Below, piece after piece: positions 28,351-37,676 of a stretch of 64,000 nucleotides of DNA. Source of the stretch: Modestobacter marinus (GTDB lineage Bacteria; Actinomycetota; Actinomycetes; Mycobacteriales; Geodermatophilaceae); the NCBI RefSeq assembly GCF_019799945.1, contig NZ_JABGCH010000021.1, forward strand, positions 1 through 64,000, given 5' to 3'. Both the position numbers and the translations under genes were made by a program. A model generated the notes under the pieces. It had not been told where the DNA came from. It saw only the letters and a list, made by a program, of their open reading frames with translations, and searched no databases. How positions within the stretch are numbered: the stretch's first letter is position 1; every line of letters starts with the position of its first letter.

Positions 28351-29468
28351 GCACCCGGCCGGAGATCGCCGGGGCGCAGCGGGTCGTCGTCAAGGTCGGC
28401 TCCTCGTCACTGACCACGCTGCCCGGCGGGCTGGACGGCGAGCGGCTGCGCTCCCTCGTCGACGTCCTCGCGGCGCTGCGGATCGCCGGCCGCGAGGTCG
28501 TCCTGGTCTCGTCCGGGGCCATCGCGGCGGGCCTCGCGCCGCTGGGCATCGAGGCCCGGCCGCGGGACCTGGCGACCGCGCAGGCGGCGGCCAGCGTCGG
28601 GCAGTTGCGGCTGGTGCAGACCTACGCCGACGCGTTCGCCACACACGGCATCACCGTCGGCCAGGTGCTGCTCACCGCCGACGACCTGACCCGGCGCGGC
28701 CACTACCGCAACGCCCGGCAGACCGTCGAGCGGCTGCTGGCCCTCGGGGTGCTGCCGATCGTGAACGAGAACGACACGGTCGCCACCGAGGAGATCCGCT
28801 TCGGCGACAACGACCGGCTCGCCGCGCTGGTGGCGCACCTGGCGGTCGCCGACGCGCTGGTGCTGCTCTCCGACGTCGACGGCGTCTACGACGGGGACCC
28901 GCGCTCGGGCCCCGCGCGGCTGGTGGAGACCGTGCGCGGCCGCGCGGACCTGGCGAGCGTCGCCCTCGGCACGGCCAGCCGCAACGGCGTGGGCACCGGC
29001 GGGATGGCCACCAAGGTCGAGGCTGCGTTCATCGCCTCCGCGGCCGGGGTGCCAGTCGTCGTCACCTCGACGCCGCAGGCCGCCGCCGCGCTCGCGGGGG
29101 AGCGGGTCGGGACGCTGTTCGCGGCGTCGGGCCGCCGTCCCTCGGCGCGGCAGTTCTGGCTCCGGTACGCCAGCCGGCCCCGGGGCCGGGTGCTGCTCGA
29201 CGAGGGGGCGGTCCGCGCCGTGCGCGAGCGGCACGCCTCGCTGCTGGCCGCGGGCATCACCGGGGTCAGCGGGGACTTCCTGGCCGACGACCCGGTGGAG
29301 CTGGTCGGCCCGGACGGCGTCGTCGTCGCCCGCGGCCTGGTCGCGTACGACGCCCGGGAGATGCCGGACCTGCTGGGCCGCAAGACCGGCGAGCTGGCCC
29401 CGGAGCACCGCCGCGAGGTGGTGCACCGGGACGAGATGGTGCTGGTGAGCCGCCGAGTCGTCGGTTGA
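28347..29468 (+). CDS. proB: Glutamate 5-kinase
   Basis: First step of proline synthesis: phosphorylates glutamate to glutamyl-5-phosphate. The 373 residues comprise an amino-acid kinase domain ([54 protein letters not shown]) and a C-terminal PUA domain (~285-365). The GTG overlaps the obgE stop by 4 nt, so the two are coupled. proA lies further down after def and a GNAT gene, so proB and proA are split here. Confidence 0.96.
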   Translation: MSTRPEIAGAQRVVVKVGSSSLTTLPGGLDGERLRSLVDVLAALRIAGREVVLVSSGAIAAGLAPLGIEARPRDLATAQAAASVGQLRLVQTYADAFATHGITVGQVLLTADDLTRRGHYRNARQTVERLLALGVLPIVNENDTVATEEIRFGDNDRLAALVAHLAVADALVLLSDVDGVYDGDPRSGPARLVETVRGRADLASVALGTASRNGVGTGGMATKVEAAFIASAAGVPVVVTSTPQAAAALAGERVGTLFAASGRRPSARQFWLRYASRPRGRVLLDEGAVRAVRERHASLLAAGITGVSGDFLADDPVELVGPDGVVVARGLVAYDAREMPDLLGRKTGELAPEHRREVVHRDEMVLVSRRVVG

Positions 29469-29562
29469 CACCGCCGGGAGCATCGCAGCGAGCGCCAGCG
29501 AGCGGGGAGCGGACCGGGGGTGGAGGACGACCCGTGTCATGGTGGGCTGAGAGACTGCACCG

Positions 29563-30042
29563 GTGAGCGTTCGCCCCATCCGCGAGATCGGTGATCCCGT
29601 CCTCCGCACGCCCGCCGACCCGGTGCGCGCCTTCGACAAGGACCTGGCCGCGCTGGTGCGCGACCTGGAGGAGACGGTCGACCACCCCGGCCGGGCCGGG
29701 CTCGCCGCGCCCCAGATCGGCGTGGGCCTGCGGGTGTTCTCCTACAACGTCGACGGCGTGATCGGGCACCTGGTCAACCCGGTGATCACCGAGCGCTCCG
29801 AGGAGACGCAGGACGACGACGAGGGGTGCCTGTCCATCCCCGGCCTCTACGCGCCCACCGTCCGGGCGATGCACTGCGTGGCCGAGGGCTTCGACGCGCA
29901 CGGGGCGCCGCTGCGCCTGGAGGGCGCCGGGCTGCTGGCCCGCTGCCTGCAGCACGAGGTCGACCACCTCGACGGCAAGCTGTTCGTCGACCGGCTGACC
30001 GGGGACGCCCGCAAGCGGGTGCTCCGGGCGCTGCGCAGCTGA
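29563..30042 (+). CDS. def: Peptide deformylase
   Basis: Removes formyl from the N-terminal Met of new proteins; metalloenzyme, 159 residues. All three motifs are present: GLAAPQ (46-51), EGCLS (87-91) with metal-ligand Cys89, and HEVDH (131-135) with the two metal His residues and catalytic Glu. The gene overlaps the next start by one base (TGATG). Confidence 0.95.
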   Translation: MSVRPIREIGDPVLRTPADPVRAFDKDLAALVRDLEETVDHPGRAGLAAPQIGVGLRVFSYNVDGVIGHLVNPVITERSEETQDDDEGCLSIPGLYAPTVRAMHCVAEGFDAHGAPLRLEGAGLLARCLQHEVDHLDGKLFVDRLTGDARKRVLRALRS

Positions 30043-30692
30043 TGAAGGACCCCGGTGCCCCCCACGACTCGCACGCTCGCCGCGGGCCCCTGCACCGGGG
30101 CCTCGAGCCGGTGACCCTGGCCGGTTCGCTCGTCGTCCTCGAGCCGCTGTCCGCCGACTCGGTCGACGAGCTGGTCGGTGCGGCGTCGGACGGCCGGCTG
30201 TGGGAGCTCTGGTACACCTCCGTGCCGACGCCGGAGGGGATGGCGGCCGACGTCGCCGCCAAGCTCGCCGCCCGGGACGCCGGGACGATGCTGCCGTTCC
30301 TCGTCCGCCGCACCGCCGACGGGACGGCGGTCGGCGTGACCACCTACTGCAACGTCGAGCCCGAGGTGCCGCGGCTGGAGATCGGCTACACCTGGACCGC
30401 CGCCTCGGCGCAGCGCAGCGGGGTCAACGCGGAGAGCAAGCTGCTGCTGCTCACCCACGCCTTCGAGGTGCTCGGCTGCATCGCGGTGGAGTTCCGCACG
30501 CACTGGCACAACCTGCAGTCCCGGACGGCGATCGCCCGGCTCGGCGCCAAGCAGGACGGCGTGCTGCGCAACCACCGGCGTCAGCCGGACGGCTCGCTGC
30601 GGGACACCGTGGTCTTCTCGGTCCTCGACACCGAGTGGCCCGCCGTGCGCAACGGCCTGCGCCACCGCCTCGCCCGGCACGCCGTCTCCTGA
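30042..30692 (+). CDS. GNAT-family acetyltransferase (RimJ/RimL-like)
   Basis: A 216-residue protein with RimJ/RimL-type features: VTLAGSLVVLEPLSADSVDELVGAA at the start of the fold, VGVTTYCNVE, the RLEIGYTWTAASAQRSGVN acetyl-CoA region and the HWHNLQSRTAIARLGAKQDG motif that is strongly conserved in this subgroup. The substrate is unknown. The ATG shares a base with the def stop, so it is probably co-translated with deformylase, which hints at a role in protein N-termini but does not show it. Confidence 0.85.
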   Translation: MKDPGAPHDSHARRGPLHRGLEPVTLAGSLVVLEPLSADSVDELVGAASDGRLWELWYTSVPTPEGMAADVAAKLAARDAGTMLPFLVRRTADGTAVGVTTYCNVEPEVPRLEIGYTWTAASAQRSGVNAESKLLLLTHAFEVLGCIAVEFRTHWHNLQSRTAIARLGAKQDGVLRNHRRQPDGSLRDTVVFSVLDTEWPAVRNGLRHRLARHAVS

Positions 30693-30705
30693 CCGGGGCG
30701 CCGCG

Positions 30706-30711
30706 TAACCT
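30706..30711 (+). promoter_or_regulatory. Candidate -10 box for leaderless proA
   Basis: TAACCT ends 6 nt before the proA GTG at 30718, the spacing expected if transcription starts at the start codon. Confidence 0.45.
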
Positions 30712-30717
30712 CGACGC

Positions 30718-31968
30718 GTGTCCGAGGCCGACTTCCCGCTGATCGGGGCCGCCGCCCACCGCGCCCGTGAGGCCGCCCGCGTGCTCCGCACCCTGCCCAC
30801 CGCGACCAAGGACGCCGCGCTCGCCGCGATGGCCGACGCGCTGCTGGAGCGGGCCGACGAGGTGCTCGCGGCCAACACCGCCGACGTCGAGGCCGCGGCC
30901 GCGGCCGGGACGCCGTCCTCGCTGCTGGACCGGCTCCGCCTCGACCGCACCCGGCTGGCCTCGGTGGCCGACGCGCTGCGCCAGCTGATCGCTCTGCCGG
31001 ACCCGGTGGGCGACGTCGTCCGCGGGTCCCGGCTGCCCAACGGCCTGCAGCTGCGGCAGGTGCGCGTGCCGCTCGGCGTGGTGGGCATCGTCTACGAGGC
31101 CCGCCCGAACGTGACCGTCGACGCCGCCGGGCTGTGCCTGAAGAGCGGCAACGCGGCGCTGCTGCGCGGGTCCGCGTCGGCGCACCGCACCAACGCCGCG
31201 CTGGTCGCCGTCCTCACCGAGGCCGCGGAGAAGGCCGGCCTGCCGTCCGGGTCGGTCGCCCTGCTGCCCGCCGACCGGGCGTCGGTGGGGGAGTTGCTGA
31301 ACGCGCGCGGCCTGGTGGACGTCGTCATCCCGCGCGGGGGCGCCTCGCTGATCCAGCGCGTGGTCCGCGAGTCGACGGTGCCGGTGATCGAGACCGGCGT
31401 GGGCAACTGCCATGTGTACGTCGACGCCTCGGCCGACCCGGCGATGGCCGAGGCGATCGTGCTCAACTCCAAGACCCACCGGGTGAGCGTCTGCAACTCC
31501 GCGGAGACGCTGCTCGTGCACCGCGACGTGCCCTTCCTGCCGCGGCTGCTGGCGGCGCTGACCAACGCCGGGGTGACCCTGCACGGGGACGACGCGGCCC
31601 GCGCGGCGCACGACGCCGTGGTGCCCGCCACCGACGAGGACTGGGCGACCGAGTACCTGTCGCTGGACATGGCGGTGCGGGTGGTCGCCGACCTGCCGGC
31701 CGCACTGGACCACATCGCGCGGTGGGGGAGTGGGCACTCCGAGGCGATCGTCGCCGACTCCGCGCGTGCGATCGCCGACTTCACCGCCGGGGTGGACGCG
31801 GCCGCCGTCCTGGTCAACGCCTCCACCCGGTTCACCGACGGCGGCGAGTTCGGGTTCGGCGCGGAGATCGGCATCTCCACCCAGAAGCTGCACGCCCGCG
31901 GCCCGCTGGGGCTGCCCGAGCTCACCTCCACCACGTACGTCGTCACCGGGACCGGGCACACCCGCTGA
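30718..31968 (+). CDS. proA: Gamma-glutamyl phosphate reductase
   Basis: Second step of proline synthesis: NADPH-dependent reduction of glutamyl-5-phosphate to the semialdehyde. The 416 residues include [31 protein letters not shown] and the catalytic cysteine near residue 259 in [14 protein letters not shown]. The C-terminal [19 protein letters not shown] is diagnostic. There is no Shine-Dalgarno sequence; a TAACCT box lies just upstream, so it is probably leaderless. Confidence 0.97.
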   Translation: MSEADFPLIGAAAHRAREAARVLRTLPTATKDAALAAMADALLERADEVLAANTADVEAAAAAGTPSSLLDRLRLDRTRLASVADALRQLIALPDPVGDVVRGSRLPNGLQLRQVRVPLGVVGIVYEARPNVTVDAAGLCLKSGNAALLRGSASAHRTNAALVAVLTEAAEKAGLPSGSVALLPADRASVGELLNARGLVDVVIPRGGASLIQRVVRESTVPVIETGVGNCHVYVDASADPAMAEAIVLNSKTHRVSVCNSAETLLVHRDVPFLPRLLAALTNAGVTLHGDDAARAAHDAVVPATDEDWATEYLSLDMAVRVVADLPAALDHIARWGSGHSEAIVADSARAIADFTAGVDAAAVLVNASTRFTDGGEFGFGAEIGISTQKLHARGPLGLPELTSTTYVVTGTGHTR

Positions 31969-32096
31969 TGTCGCGCACGCCGACGCACCCAGGGTGGGGG
32001 ACCGGTGACTCGGCGGCGGACCGCTACCGGGAGGTCGTCCCGGTGGTCGAGGCCCGCACCGCGGCGCAGCTGGCGGACTTCGTCACCACGCTCTGA
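31968..32096 (+). CDS. Possible 42-residue coupled ORF
   Basis: An ATG shares its A with the proA stop (TGATG), the coupling pattern used by several genes in this block. The product [20 protein letters not shown]... ends in a short helix (EARTAAQLADFVTTL). It has no membrane segment or known domain. It may be a genuine small gene or a chance frame; conservation would decide. Confidence 0.3.
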   Translation: MSRTPTHPGWGTGDSAADRYREVVPVVEARTAAQLADFVTTL

Positions 32097-32177
32097 CGGC
32101 CGGGCGGACTCCCCGCCGGGAGCGCCGTCCCGGTCTGCGACCGGCGGTCGCCTCGGCGGCCGGCACCGGCACCGGGC

Positions 32178-32183
32178 TAGGCT
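32178..32183 (+). promoter_or_regulatory. Candidate -10 box for leaderless nadD
   Basis: TAGGCT ends 6 nt before the nadD GTG at 32190. No Shine-Dalgarno sequence is present. Confidence 0.5.
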
Positions 32184-32189
32184 CGATCG

Positions 32190-32942
32190 GTGGCAGCACG
32201 TCGACTGGGAGTGATGGGCGGGACGTTCGACCCCGTCCACCACGGGCACCTCGTGGCCGCCAGCGAGGTCGCCGGGCTCTTCGGCCTCGACGAGGTCGTG
32301 TTCGTCCCGACCGGCCAGCCGTGGCAGAAGTCCGACCGCGGGGTGAGCCCGGCCGAGGACCGCTATCTGATGACGGTCATCGCGACCGCCTCCAACCCGC
32401 GGTTCTCGGTGAGCCGGGTGGACGTCGACCGGCGCGGCCCGACGTACACCATCGACACCCTCAGCGACCTGCACCGCGAGCACCCGGACGCGGAGCTGTT
32501 CTTCATCACCGGCGCCGACGCGCTGGCCCAGATCATGAGCTGGCGGGACACCGACCAGCTGTTCCAGCTCGCCCACTTCGTGGGGGTGACCCGCCCGGGC
32601 TACCACCTGGCCGACGCCGACCTGCCCGAGGGTGCCGTGAGCCTGGTCGAGGTGCCGGCGCTGGCCATCAGCTCCACGGACTGCCGTGAGCGCGTGCACC
32701 GCGGGATGCCGGTCTGGTACCTCGTCCCCGACGGGGTCGTGCAGTACATCGAGAAGCGCGGCCTCTACCGCGGCGACCGTACGGTGGTACGCACCCGCGA
32801 GGGTCACCACCCCCCCCGGCCCGACGGCTCCCGCCCCGAGGCGGGACCACCCACGGACGGGCAGCCGGACAAGCCGACGCTGCCCGACCACCCAGCCCCC
32901 GGGGACACGACGTCCCCCGATCTGCAGGAGATGCCCCGATGA
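32190..32942 (+). CDS. nadD: Nicotinate-nucleotide adenylyltransferase
   Basis: Makes deamido-NAD from nicotinate mononucleotide and ATP. The 250-residue protein has the nucleotidyltransferase motifs [15 protein letters not shown] (9-23), [19 protein letters not shown] and the [10 protein letters not shown] signature near 170. About 55 C-terminal residues rich in Pro, Asp and Gly exceed the family length and look disordered. Its last codons overlap rsfS by 4 nt (ATGA). This nadD-rsfS-gpgP order is the actinobacterial standard. Confidence 0.95.
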   Translation: MAARRLGVMGGTFDPVHHGHLVAASEVAGLFGLDEVVFVPTGQPWQKSDRGVSPAEDRYLMTVIATASNPRFSVSRVDVDRRGPTYTIDTLSDLHREHPDAELFFITGADALAQIMSWRDTDQLFQLAHFVGVTRPGYHLADADLPEGAVSLVEVPALAISSTDCRERVHRGMPVWYLVPDGVVQYIEKRGLYRGDRTVVRTREGHHPPRPDGSRPEAGPPTDGQPDKPTLPDHPAPGDTTSPDLQEMPR

Positions 32943-33445
32943 CCGCCTCGGCCGAGGCCCGAGAGACCGCGCTGATCGCCGCGCAGGCCGCCGCGGACAA
33001 GCTGGCCACCGACGTCATGATCGTGGACGTCAGCGAGCGACTGGCGATCACCGATGCCTTCGTGCTCGCGTCCGCACCCAACGAGCGCCAGGTGCAGTCC
33101 ATCGTCGACGAGGTCGAGGAGCGGCTGCGCGAGCACGGCGCCAAGCCGGTGCGCCGGGAGGGCGTCGCCGAGTCCCGCTGGGTGCTGCTGGACTTCGTCG
33201 ACATCGTCGTCCACGTGCAGCACGCGGAGGAGCGCGCCTACTACGCCCTCGAGCGGCTGTGGAAGGACTGCCCGGTGATCCCGTTCGTCGACCGCTCGCT
33301 GCCCGGCGGAGCGGCCGGCACGGCCGGTGGGGACGGCGCGCCGGAGGCGGCCGGTCCCGCCGACGGTCCCGCGCCGGCGGGGGACACCTCCCCGGCCGCA
33401 GCTGGCCAGCAGCCCGACGCGGAGACCGACGAGACCCACCGGTGA
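32939..33445 (+). CDS. rsfS: Ribosomal silencing factor RsfS
   Basis: Binds L14 on the 50S subunit and blocks subunit joining when nutrients are short. The 168 residues include the RsfS core: [27 protein letters not shown] split over two strands, then [22 protein letters not shown] and [11 protein letters not shown]. The C-terminal ~45 residues are a low-complexity Gly/Pro/Ala tail. The ATG overlaps the nadD stop. Confidence 0.95.
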   Translation: MTASAEARETALIAAQAAADKLATDVMIVDVSERLAITDAFVLASAPNERQVQSIVDEVEERLREHGAKPVRREGVAESRWVLLDFVDIVVHVQHAEERAYYALERLWKDCPVIPFVDRSLPGGAAGTAGGDGAPEAAGPADGPAPAGDTSPAAAGQQPDAETDETHR

Positions 33446-34194
33446 CCGACCCGCTGTCCGCCCCGCCGGTGCGTCGCCTGCTCGTCTGGCGGCACGGCCG
33501 CACCGAGTGGAACGCGACGGGACGGTTCCAGGGCCAGCTGGACCCGCCGCTGGACGCCGAGGGACGCGCCCAGGCGGCACGGACCGCTCCGCACCTCGCC
33601 GCAGCCCTGCACGGCACGGAGGCGGTGCTGGTCTCCAGCGACCTGCAGCGCGCCGTGGACACGGCGGCGACGCTCGCTCCGCTGCTGGACGTCGAGCTGA
33701 GGGTGGACGAGCGCCTGCGGGAGCACGGGCTGGGCTGCTGGGAGGGGCTGACCCGGGACGAGGTGGCCGAGCGGCTCCCCGACCAGTTCGCCGACTGGCA
33801 GGCCGGACGGCCGGTGCCCGGTCGCGGGGGAGAGGCGCAGGCCGACGTCGCGGCGCGCGCCCTGGCCGCGGTGGCGGACCTGCCGCCGGTGGCCACGGCG
33901 GTCCTGGTGACCCACGGCGGCACGGCCGGGCGGCTGCTCGAGGCGCTGCTCGGTCTGGGCCCGGAGCACCGGCGGGTCTTCGGCCCGCTGGGCAACTGCC
34001 ACTGGAGCGAGCTGGCGTTCCACTCGTCGGGCTGGCGGCTGATGCGGCACAACCTCGCGGTGCCGGCACCGGGACGGGTCGAGGGACTGCGGGACCACGG
34101 CCGCTCGGGCACCGACGTCCCGGACGTCGCCCGCGCCGGGGCGAGCCCGGAGGAGGGAGCGCCGGCTCCCGCACAGGACGCCGACGCCGTCTGA
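33442..34194 (+). CDS. gpgP: Histidine phosphatase, probable glucosyl-3-phosphoglycerate phosphatase
   Basis: A 250-residue phosphoglycerate-mutase-like phosphatase with the active-site RHGRTEWN (His18 as phospho-acceptor), a SSDLQRAVDTA segment, the REHGLGCWEGLT motif and the second His in VLVTHGGT. Placement directly after rsfS matches the mycobacterial gpgP gene, which acts in methylglucose lipopolysaccharide synthesis. The specific substrate is inferred from synteny only. The GTG overlaps the rsfS stop (GTGA). A disordered tail of ~45 residues follows. Confidence 0.82.
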   Translation: MTDPLSAPPVRRLLVWRHGRTEWNATGRFQGQLDPPLDAEGRAQAARTAPHLAAALHGTEAVLVSSDLQRAVDTAATLAPLLDVELRVDERLREHGLGCWEGLTRDEVAERLPDQFADWQAGRPVPGRGGEAQADVAARALAAVADLPPVATAVLVTHGGTAGRLLEALLGLGPEHRRVFGPLGNCHWSELAFHSSGWRLMRHNLAVPAPGRVEGLRDHGRSGTDVPDVARAGASPEEGAPAPAQDADAV

Positions 34195-34255
34195 CCCCGC
34201 CGCGCCCCCGTACCCAGCGGCGCGGGGCGCCCTCCGGGCCACCCGGCCAGCGGGT

Positions 34256-34261
34256 TAGCCT
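34256..34261 (+). promoter_or_regulatory. Candidate -10 box for leaderless degV
   Basis: TAGCCT ends 6 nt before the degV ATG at 34268. Confidence 0.45.
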
Positions 34262-34267
34262 CCGGCC

Positions 34268-35146
34268 ATGTCCGTCGCCGTGGTCACCGACTCCACGGCC
34301 TATCTGCCCCCTGACCTGGTCGAGGGGCTGGGCATCGAGGTGGTGCCGCTGTACGTGGGGCTCGCCGGCCGGTCGGGCCGCGAGGGCACCGACGTCACCC
34401 CCGACGAGGTGGCCCGGGCGCTGAGCACGCGCGGCGGCCACGTCTCCACCTCCCGGCCGACGCCCGGTGACTTCGTCGCCGCGTACCGGCGGCTGCTCGG
34501 CTCCGGGGCCGACCGAATCGTCTCCATCCACCTGTCCGCCGAGCTGTCCGGCACCCACGACGCGGCGAGGCTGGCCGCGGCGCAGGTCGGCGAGCACCTG
34601 GTGACCGTCCTGGACTCCCGCTCGGCGGCGATGGGCAACGGCTTCGCCGTGCTCGCCGCGGCCCGCGCGGCGGCCGCCGGGCAGCCGGCCGAGGCGGTGG
34701 CGGCGGTCGCGCGGACCACCGCGGCGGCGACCCGCACATTTTTCGTCGTCGACACCCTCGAGCACCTGCGCCGCGGCGGGCGGATCGGCTCGGCCGCCGC
34801 GCTGCTGGGCAGCGCGCTGTCGGTGAAGCCGCTGCTGCACGTCGCGGACGGGCGGGTCGTCGCGCTGGAGAAGGTCCGCACGTCGAGCCGGGCGTTGCAC
34901 CGGCTGGTCCAGCGGGCCGCCGAGGTGGCCGGGGACCGGCCCGTGGCGGTGGCGGTGCACCACCTCGCCGCGCCCGAGCGGGCCGCCCGGCTCGCCGAGC
35001 AGCTCCGTGCGCGACTGCCTCAGCTGGTCGAGCTGCACGTGAGCGAGCTGGGCGCCGCGGTCGGTGCGCACGTGGGGCCGGGCGCCGTGGGCCTGGTGGT
35101 CGACCCCACCGGGCGGGAGCACGGCGAGGAGACGCAGCAGGCCTGA
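34268..35146 (+). CDS. degV: DegV family fatty-acid-binding protein
   Basis: A 292-residue DegV-fold protein; members bind fatty acids, and in Firmicutes some present them to fatty acid kinase. Recognisable parts are VAVVTDSTAYLPPDLVEGLGIEVVPL, the STSRPTPGDF loop, SIHLSAELSGTHDAARLAA, and FVVDTLEHLRRGGRIGSAAALLGSALSVKPLL. Normally comEA follows directly; here a ~5.4 kb rearranged segment separates them. Confidence 0.93.
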   Translation: MSVAVVTDSTAYLPPDLVEGLGIEVVPLYVGLAGRSGREGTDVTPDEVARALSTRGGHVSTSRPTPGDFVAAYRRLLGSGADRIVSIHLSAELSGTHDAARLAAAQVGEHLVTVLDSRSAAMGNGFAVLAAARAAAAGQPAEAVAAVARTTAAATRTFFVVDTLEHLRRGGRIGSAAALLGSALSVKPLLHVADGRVVALEKVRTSSRALHRLVQRAAEVAGDRPVAVAVHHLAAPERAARLAEQLRARLPQLVELHVSELGAAVGAHVGPGAVGLVVDPTGREHGEETQQA

Positions 35147-35177
35147 ACGCGGAGCCGGAGTCACCCGTCCACCGTGG

Positions 35178-35257
35178 CCGGTCCGGGAGCGCCGGTGCGT
35201 CCCGTCGTCCACAGCTACGGCGGTCGTCCACAACCTCGCGCCGGCCGGCCGGGCGTC
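35178..35257 (+). repeat. Left direct repeat: copy of the comEA upstream region
   Basis: About 80 bp starting CCGGTCCGGGAGCGCCGG match 40469-40561, with two base differences and a 12-bp indel near the end. The repeats bracket the inserted segment between degV and comEA. The degV-side copy ends where an IS1380 remnant begins. Confidence 0.9.
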
Positions 35258-35289
35258 CCCAGCTCGGCGGGCGATGATCCTGCGGGCTG

Positions 35290-35556
35290 GAGGATGTGCT
35301 GCGGCAGGGTGGCCAGGCCGGTGTCCTTCGCGGCGCGGGTGCGGTCCTCGGCGCGGGCCCGGCGGCGGTGCCGCAGCTCAAGGTCGACCAGCTGGCCGCG
35401 GGTGGCGTTGGTGACGAAGGCGGTGATGCGCATGTCTTCAACGTCGGTGATCCGCAGCTTTGAGCCGGGTGCGGCGTTTCTCCGCACGATCAGCCGCATC
35501 CCGGCGGCCAGCCCGAGAGGGTCGAACAGCGTCTGCCGCTGTCGGGACCAGATCAC
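35290..35556 (-). pseudogene. IS1380-family transposase C-terminal fragment
   Basis: The minus-strand frame reads GMRLIVRRNAAPGSKLRITD, then ITAFVTNATRGQLVDLELRHRR and RARAEDRTRAAKDTGLATLP, the characteristic IS1380 transposase segment ahead of its last catalytic region. Both ends are missing: no start with the N-terminal DDE domain is seen upstream, and the frame runs into the direct repeat near 35290. It is therefore a dead fragment at the left edge of the rearranged segment. Confidence 0.8.
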
Positions 35557-35736
35557 CGACCGACTGGTGGGTGCGCATGAGCACCTTGACGGGCTCTGCC
35601 GCGTCGGAGTCCCCGGTCACCGGACGATGATGGGACCGGTCCAGTCAAATCAGCTCGGCTAGCACGCGCGCCACCCCGGTCGCTCTACGCGCTGAGGCGC
35701 CGTGACGTTTCGCGGTAGCCGGCCACCTGGCGGGTG

Positions 35737-36204
35737 TCAGCTCCAGAGTGCAGTCCAAGTCTTGGGACCGACGATTCCGTCAACGACTAACGGATTGCCG
35801 TCGAAGTCGACAAAGTCTCCCTGGAAGGCTCTGACCGCAGCTTCAGTGAGCGGGCCGAAATCACCGTCCACCGGACCGGGATCGTACGGGGGGTATCCGA
35901 AACTCTTGAGTATGTCTTGCAGGAGCCTCACCCCGTTGCCATGCGAGCCACTCCGCACCGTTTCAGGCGCTAGTCTGAACCAAGTCTGCGGGCCTACGAT
36001 GCCGTCGACAGTCAAAGGGAACGAGAACGCGTAGAACTCCCCGACCCCCCGATCCAATTGGTACCTGATAACTCTGTTTCTGGTCACAGGACCGAAGATT
36101 CCGTCGTCGGTGCCGGGAGGGAGGTAGTACCGGAATATGAGTTGCCTCTGCGCCTTCTTCACCGCTTCGCCCGTCGAACCCAGTTTGATGATCGGATCAG
36201 CCAT
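35737..36204 (-). CDS. Protein of two peptidoglycan-binding repeats
   Basis: A 155-residue protein built of two PG_binding_1 repeats: the first from LGSTGEAVKKAQRQL to VDGIVGPQTWFRL, the second from SGSHGNGVRLLQDIL to VDGIVGPKTWTALW. Each has the DGIFGP or DGDFGP turn typical of the three-helix fold. There is no signal peptide and no catalytic domain. The ATG at 36204 has a strong AGGAGGAG upstream, better than the frame's earlier start. It lies ~1.5 kb from the copper-amine-oxidase-like gene on the opposite strand. Confidence 0.85.
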   Translation of the reverse strand: MADPIIKLGSTGEAVKKAQRQLIFRYYLPPGTDDGIFGPVTRNRVIRYQLDRGVGEFYAFSFPLTVDGIVGPQTWFRLAPETVRSGSHGNGVRLLQDILKSFGYPPYDPGPVDGDFGPLTEAAVRAFQGDFVDFDGNPLVVDGIVGPKTWTALWS

Positions 36205-36652
36205 GACACGCTCCTCCTGTAGTTCGGGCATCAAACGCTCGATTTGGCCCGTTGATGGAGCCCAAGATAGTTGGGTGGGCGTCACAAGAGCGTCACTGCT
36301 CTGTCACATCGACCGTGGGGACTGGGGCGGCGTCGAGGCACCTCAGTCGGGGCAGTGTCGCGGATACCCGAGCCGTCCGGGCGGCTGCAAAGCGCAACGA
36401 GGCGCTCCATATGTCCGCCCGGACCGCGATACGTCGTCCTACGTGGACGCGGGGTTCGTCTCGGCGGCGGCCCTTGGAGGACCTCCTCCAAGAAGTCGTC
36501 GTGAACAGCCGTTCTAGCTTCTCATCGAGTTGTTGCCGCGCCCGGTCGGTGGTGGGCATGTTGAGGGCAGCCCGCGTCAGCGGAAGCTCCGTGGCGGGAA
36601 ATCATGAACCGTCCTAGATCTGAGGCTCTGATCCCGCAGGGGAGACTGAGAC
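36205..36652. other. No gene recognised
   Basis: A minus-strand frame from 36559 starts plausibly (MPTTDRARQQLDEKLERLF), but the rest turns into low-complexity Arg-rich sequence and has no recognised domain. It may be the first part of a broken gene. Confidence 0.35.
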
Positions 36653-37262
36653 CGTGCCAGCACCACGCAAGTACGGCGAGGAGACGCCCGCCCGAGCCGT
36701 GCAGATGTACGAGGAGCGCATTCGCGATCTGGTGAGTCGAAGCTGACCGCACGCCGTGCGGTGGAGCGGTGCTGGACATCAACCCGGCCACGCTGCGCAA
36801 CTGGGTGGAGCGGGAAGAGGTCGACACCGGTGTCCGTTCCCGGCGTGAGCAGCGAGACATCCGACCAGTTCAAGGCGCTGCGCCGGGAGGTGGCGCAGCT
36901 GCGCCGGGCGAATGAGATCCTCACGACCGCCTCGGCGATGTCGCTCAGGCGGAGCTCGACCGCCGACTCAAGTAGTCGTCGACTACATCGACGCGGACAA
37001 GGACCGCTTCGAGGGCGAGCCGATCTTCCGCGTGCTCACCGAGCACGGGCTCGAGATCGCCCCAGCACCTCCTACGGGCGGGTCAGCGCCGCGGAGCTCG
37101 GCGAAGCCTACGCCGCCAACACCCTGGTGGACCTCGCCGGACCACGGCGGCCTCGGCGGCATACGCAAGCTCTGGCACGCCGTCCGCCGCGCCGGGCACC
37201 CGTAGGGCCGCGACCAGGTCGGCCGGCTGATGGGCCTCGGCTGGCTCGGCGAGATTCGGCGG
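36653..37262 (+). pseudogene. IS3-family transposase remnant 1 (orfA and orfB pieces)
   Basis: OrfA pieces are APRKYGEETPARAVQMYEE and, after a frame change, INPATLRNWVEREEVDTG, the HTH of IS3 OrfA. OrfB starts as VVDYIDADKDRFEGEPIFRVLTEHG with broken continuation and resumes as IRKLWHAVRRAGHP, then a TAG stop at 37203-37205, then GRDQVGRLMGL. The DDE catalytic core is absent. Several frameshifts and stops make it non-functional. Confidence 0.8.
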
Positions 37263-37676
37263 CTGGGGCAGCCGGTCGATCGCCTGCCGCAGCGCCACGA
37301 GGAGGTGTCCGCGGCCTGCTCGGCGACCGCGTAGAGGTCGCACTCGCCGTCGCCCTCGCGAGCCGTGGACGCTGTCGGCGTGCTCATGGTCGCCGTGAAA
37401 ACCCTCATCGTCGTGACGGCGCAGTGACGTATTCGTGACGGTCGGCAAGGAACGCTGCTCGGGCAGGTCTACCGAAGCCTGGTTGTCGCTCAGGAGGTAC
37501 TGGCGTGAGTGCATCGCTCCCGGTTGCCGCCGAAACCCAGGCTCCCGGTCAGCACGCGCGAGTACGGCGGCCTGCGCGCACGGACGACTCCGGCGGCCCC
37601 CGGTCATGTGCGCACCGACAGCCGTGGGCAGCTCGGGTGAATCGGGGTTAGACGGCCCAGCGCTTGGGAGGTCGCG
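37263..37676. other. No gene recognised
   Basis: Beyond the IS3 remnant there is no frame with a recognisable product on either strand. The last bases hold GGGAGG, the ribosome binding site of the next gene. Confidence 0.4.

Noticed and set aside
37203-37205. In-frame TAG in IS3 remnant 1 as a selenocysteine codon
   Set aside because: It lies in a pseudogene full of frameshifts, at a position with no Cys/Sec in the family.
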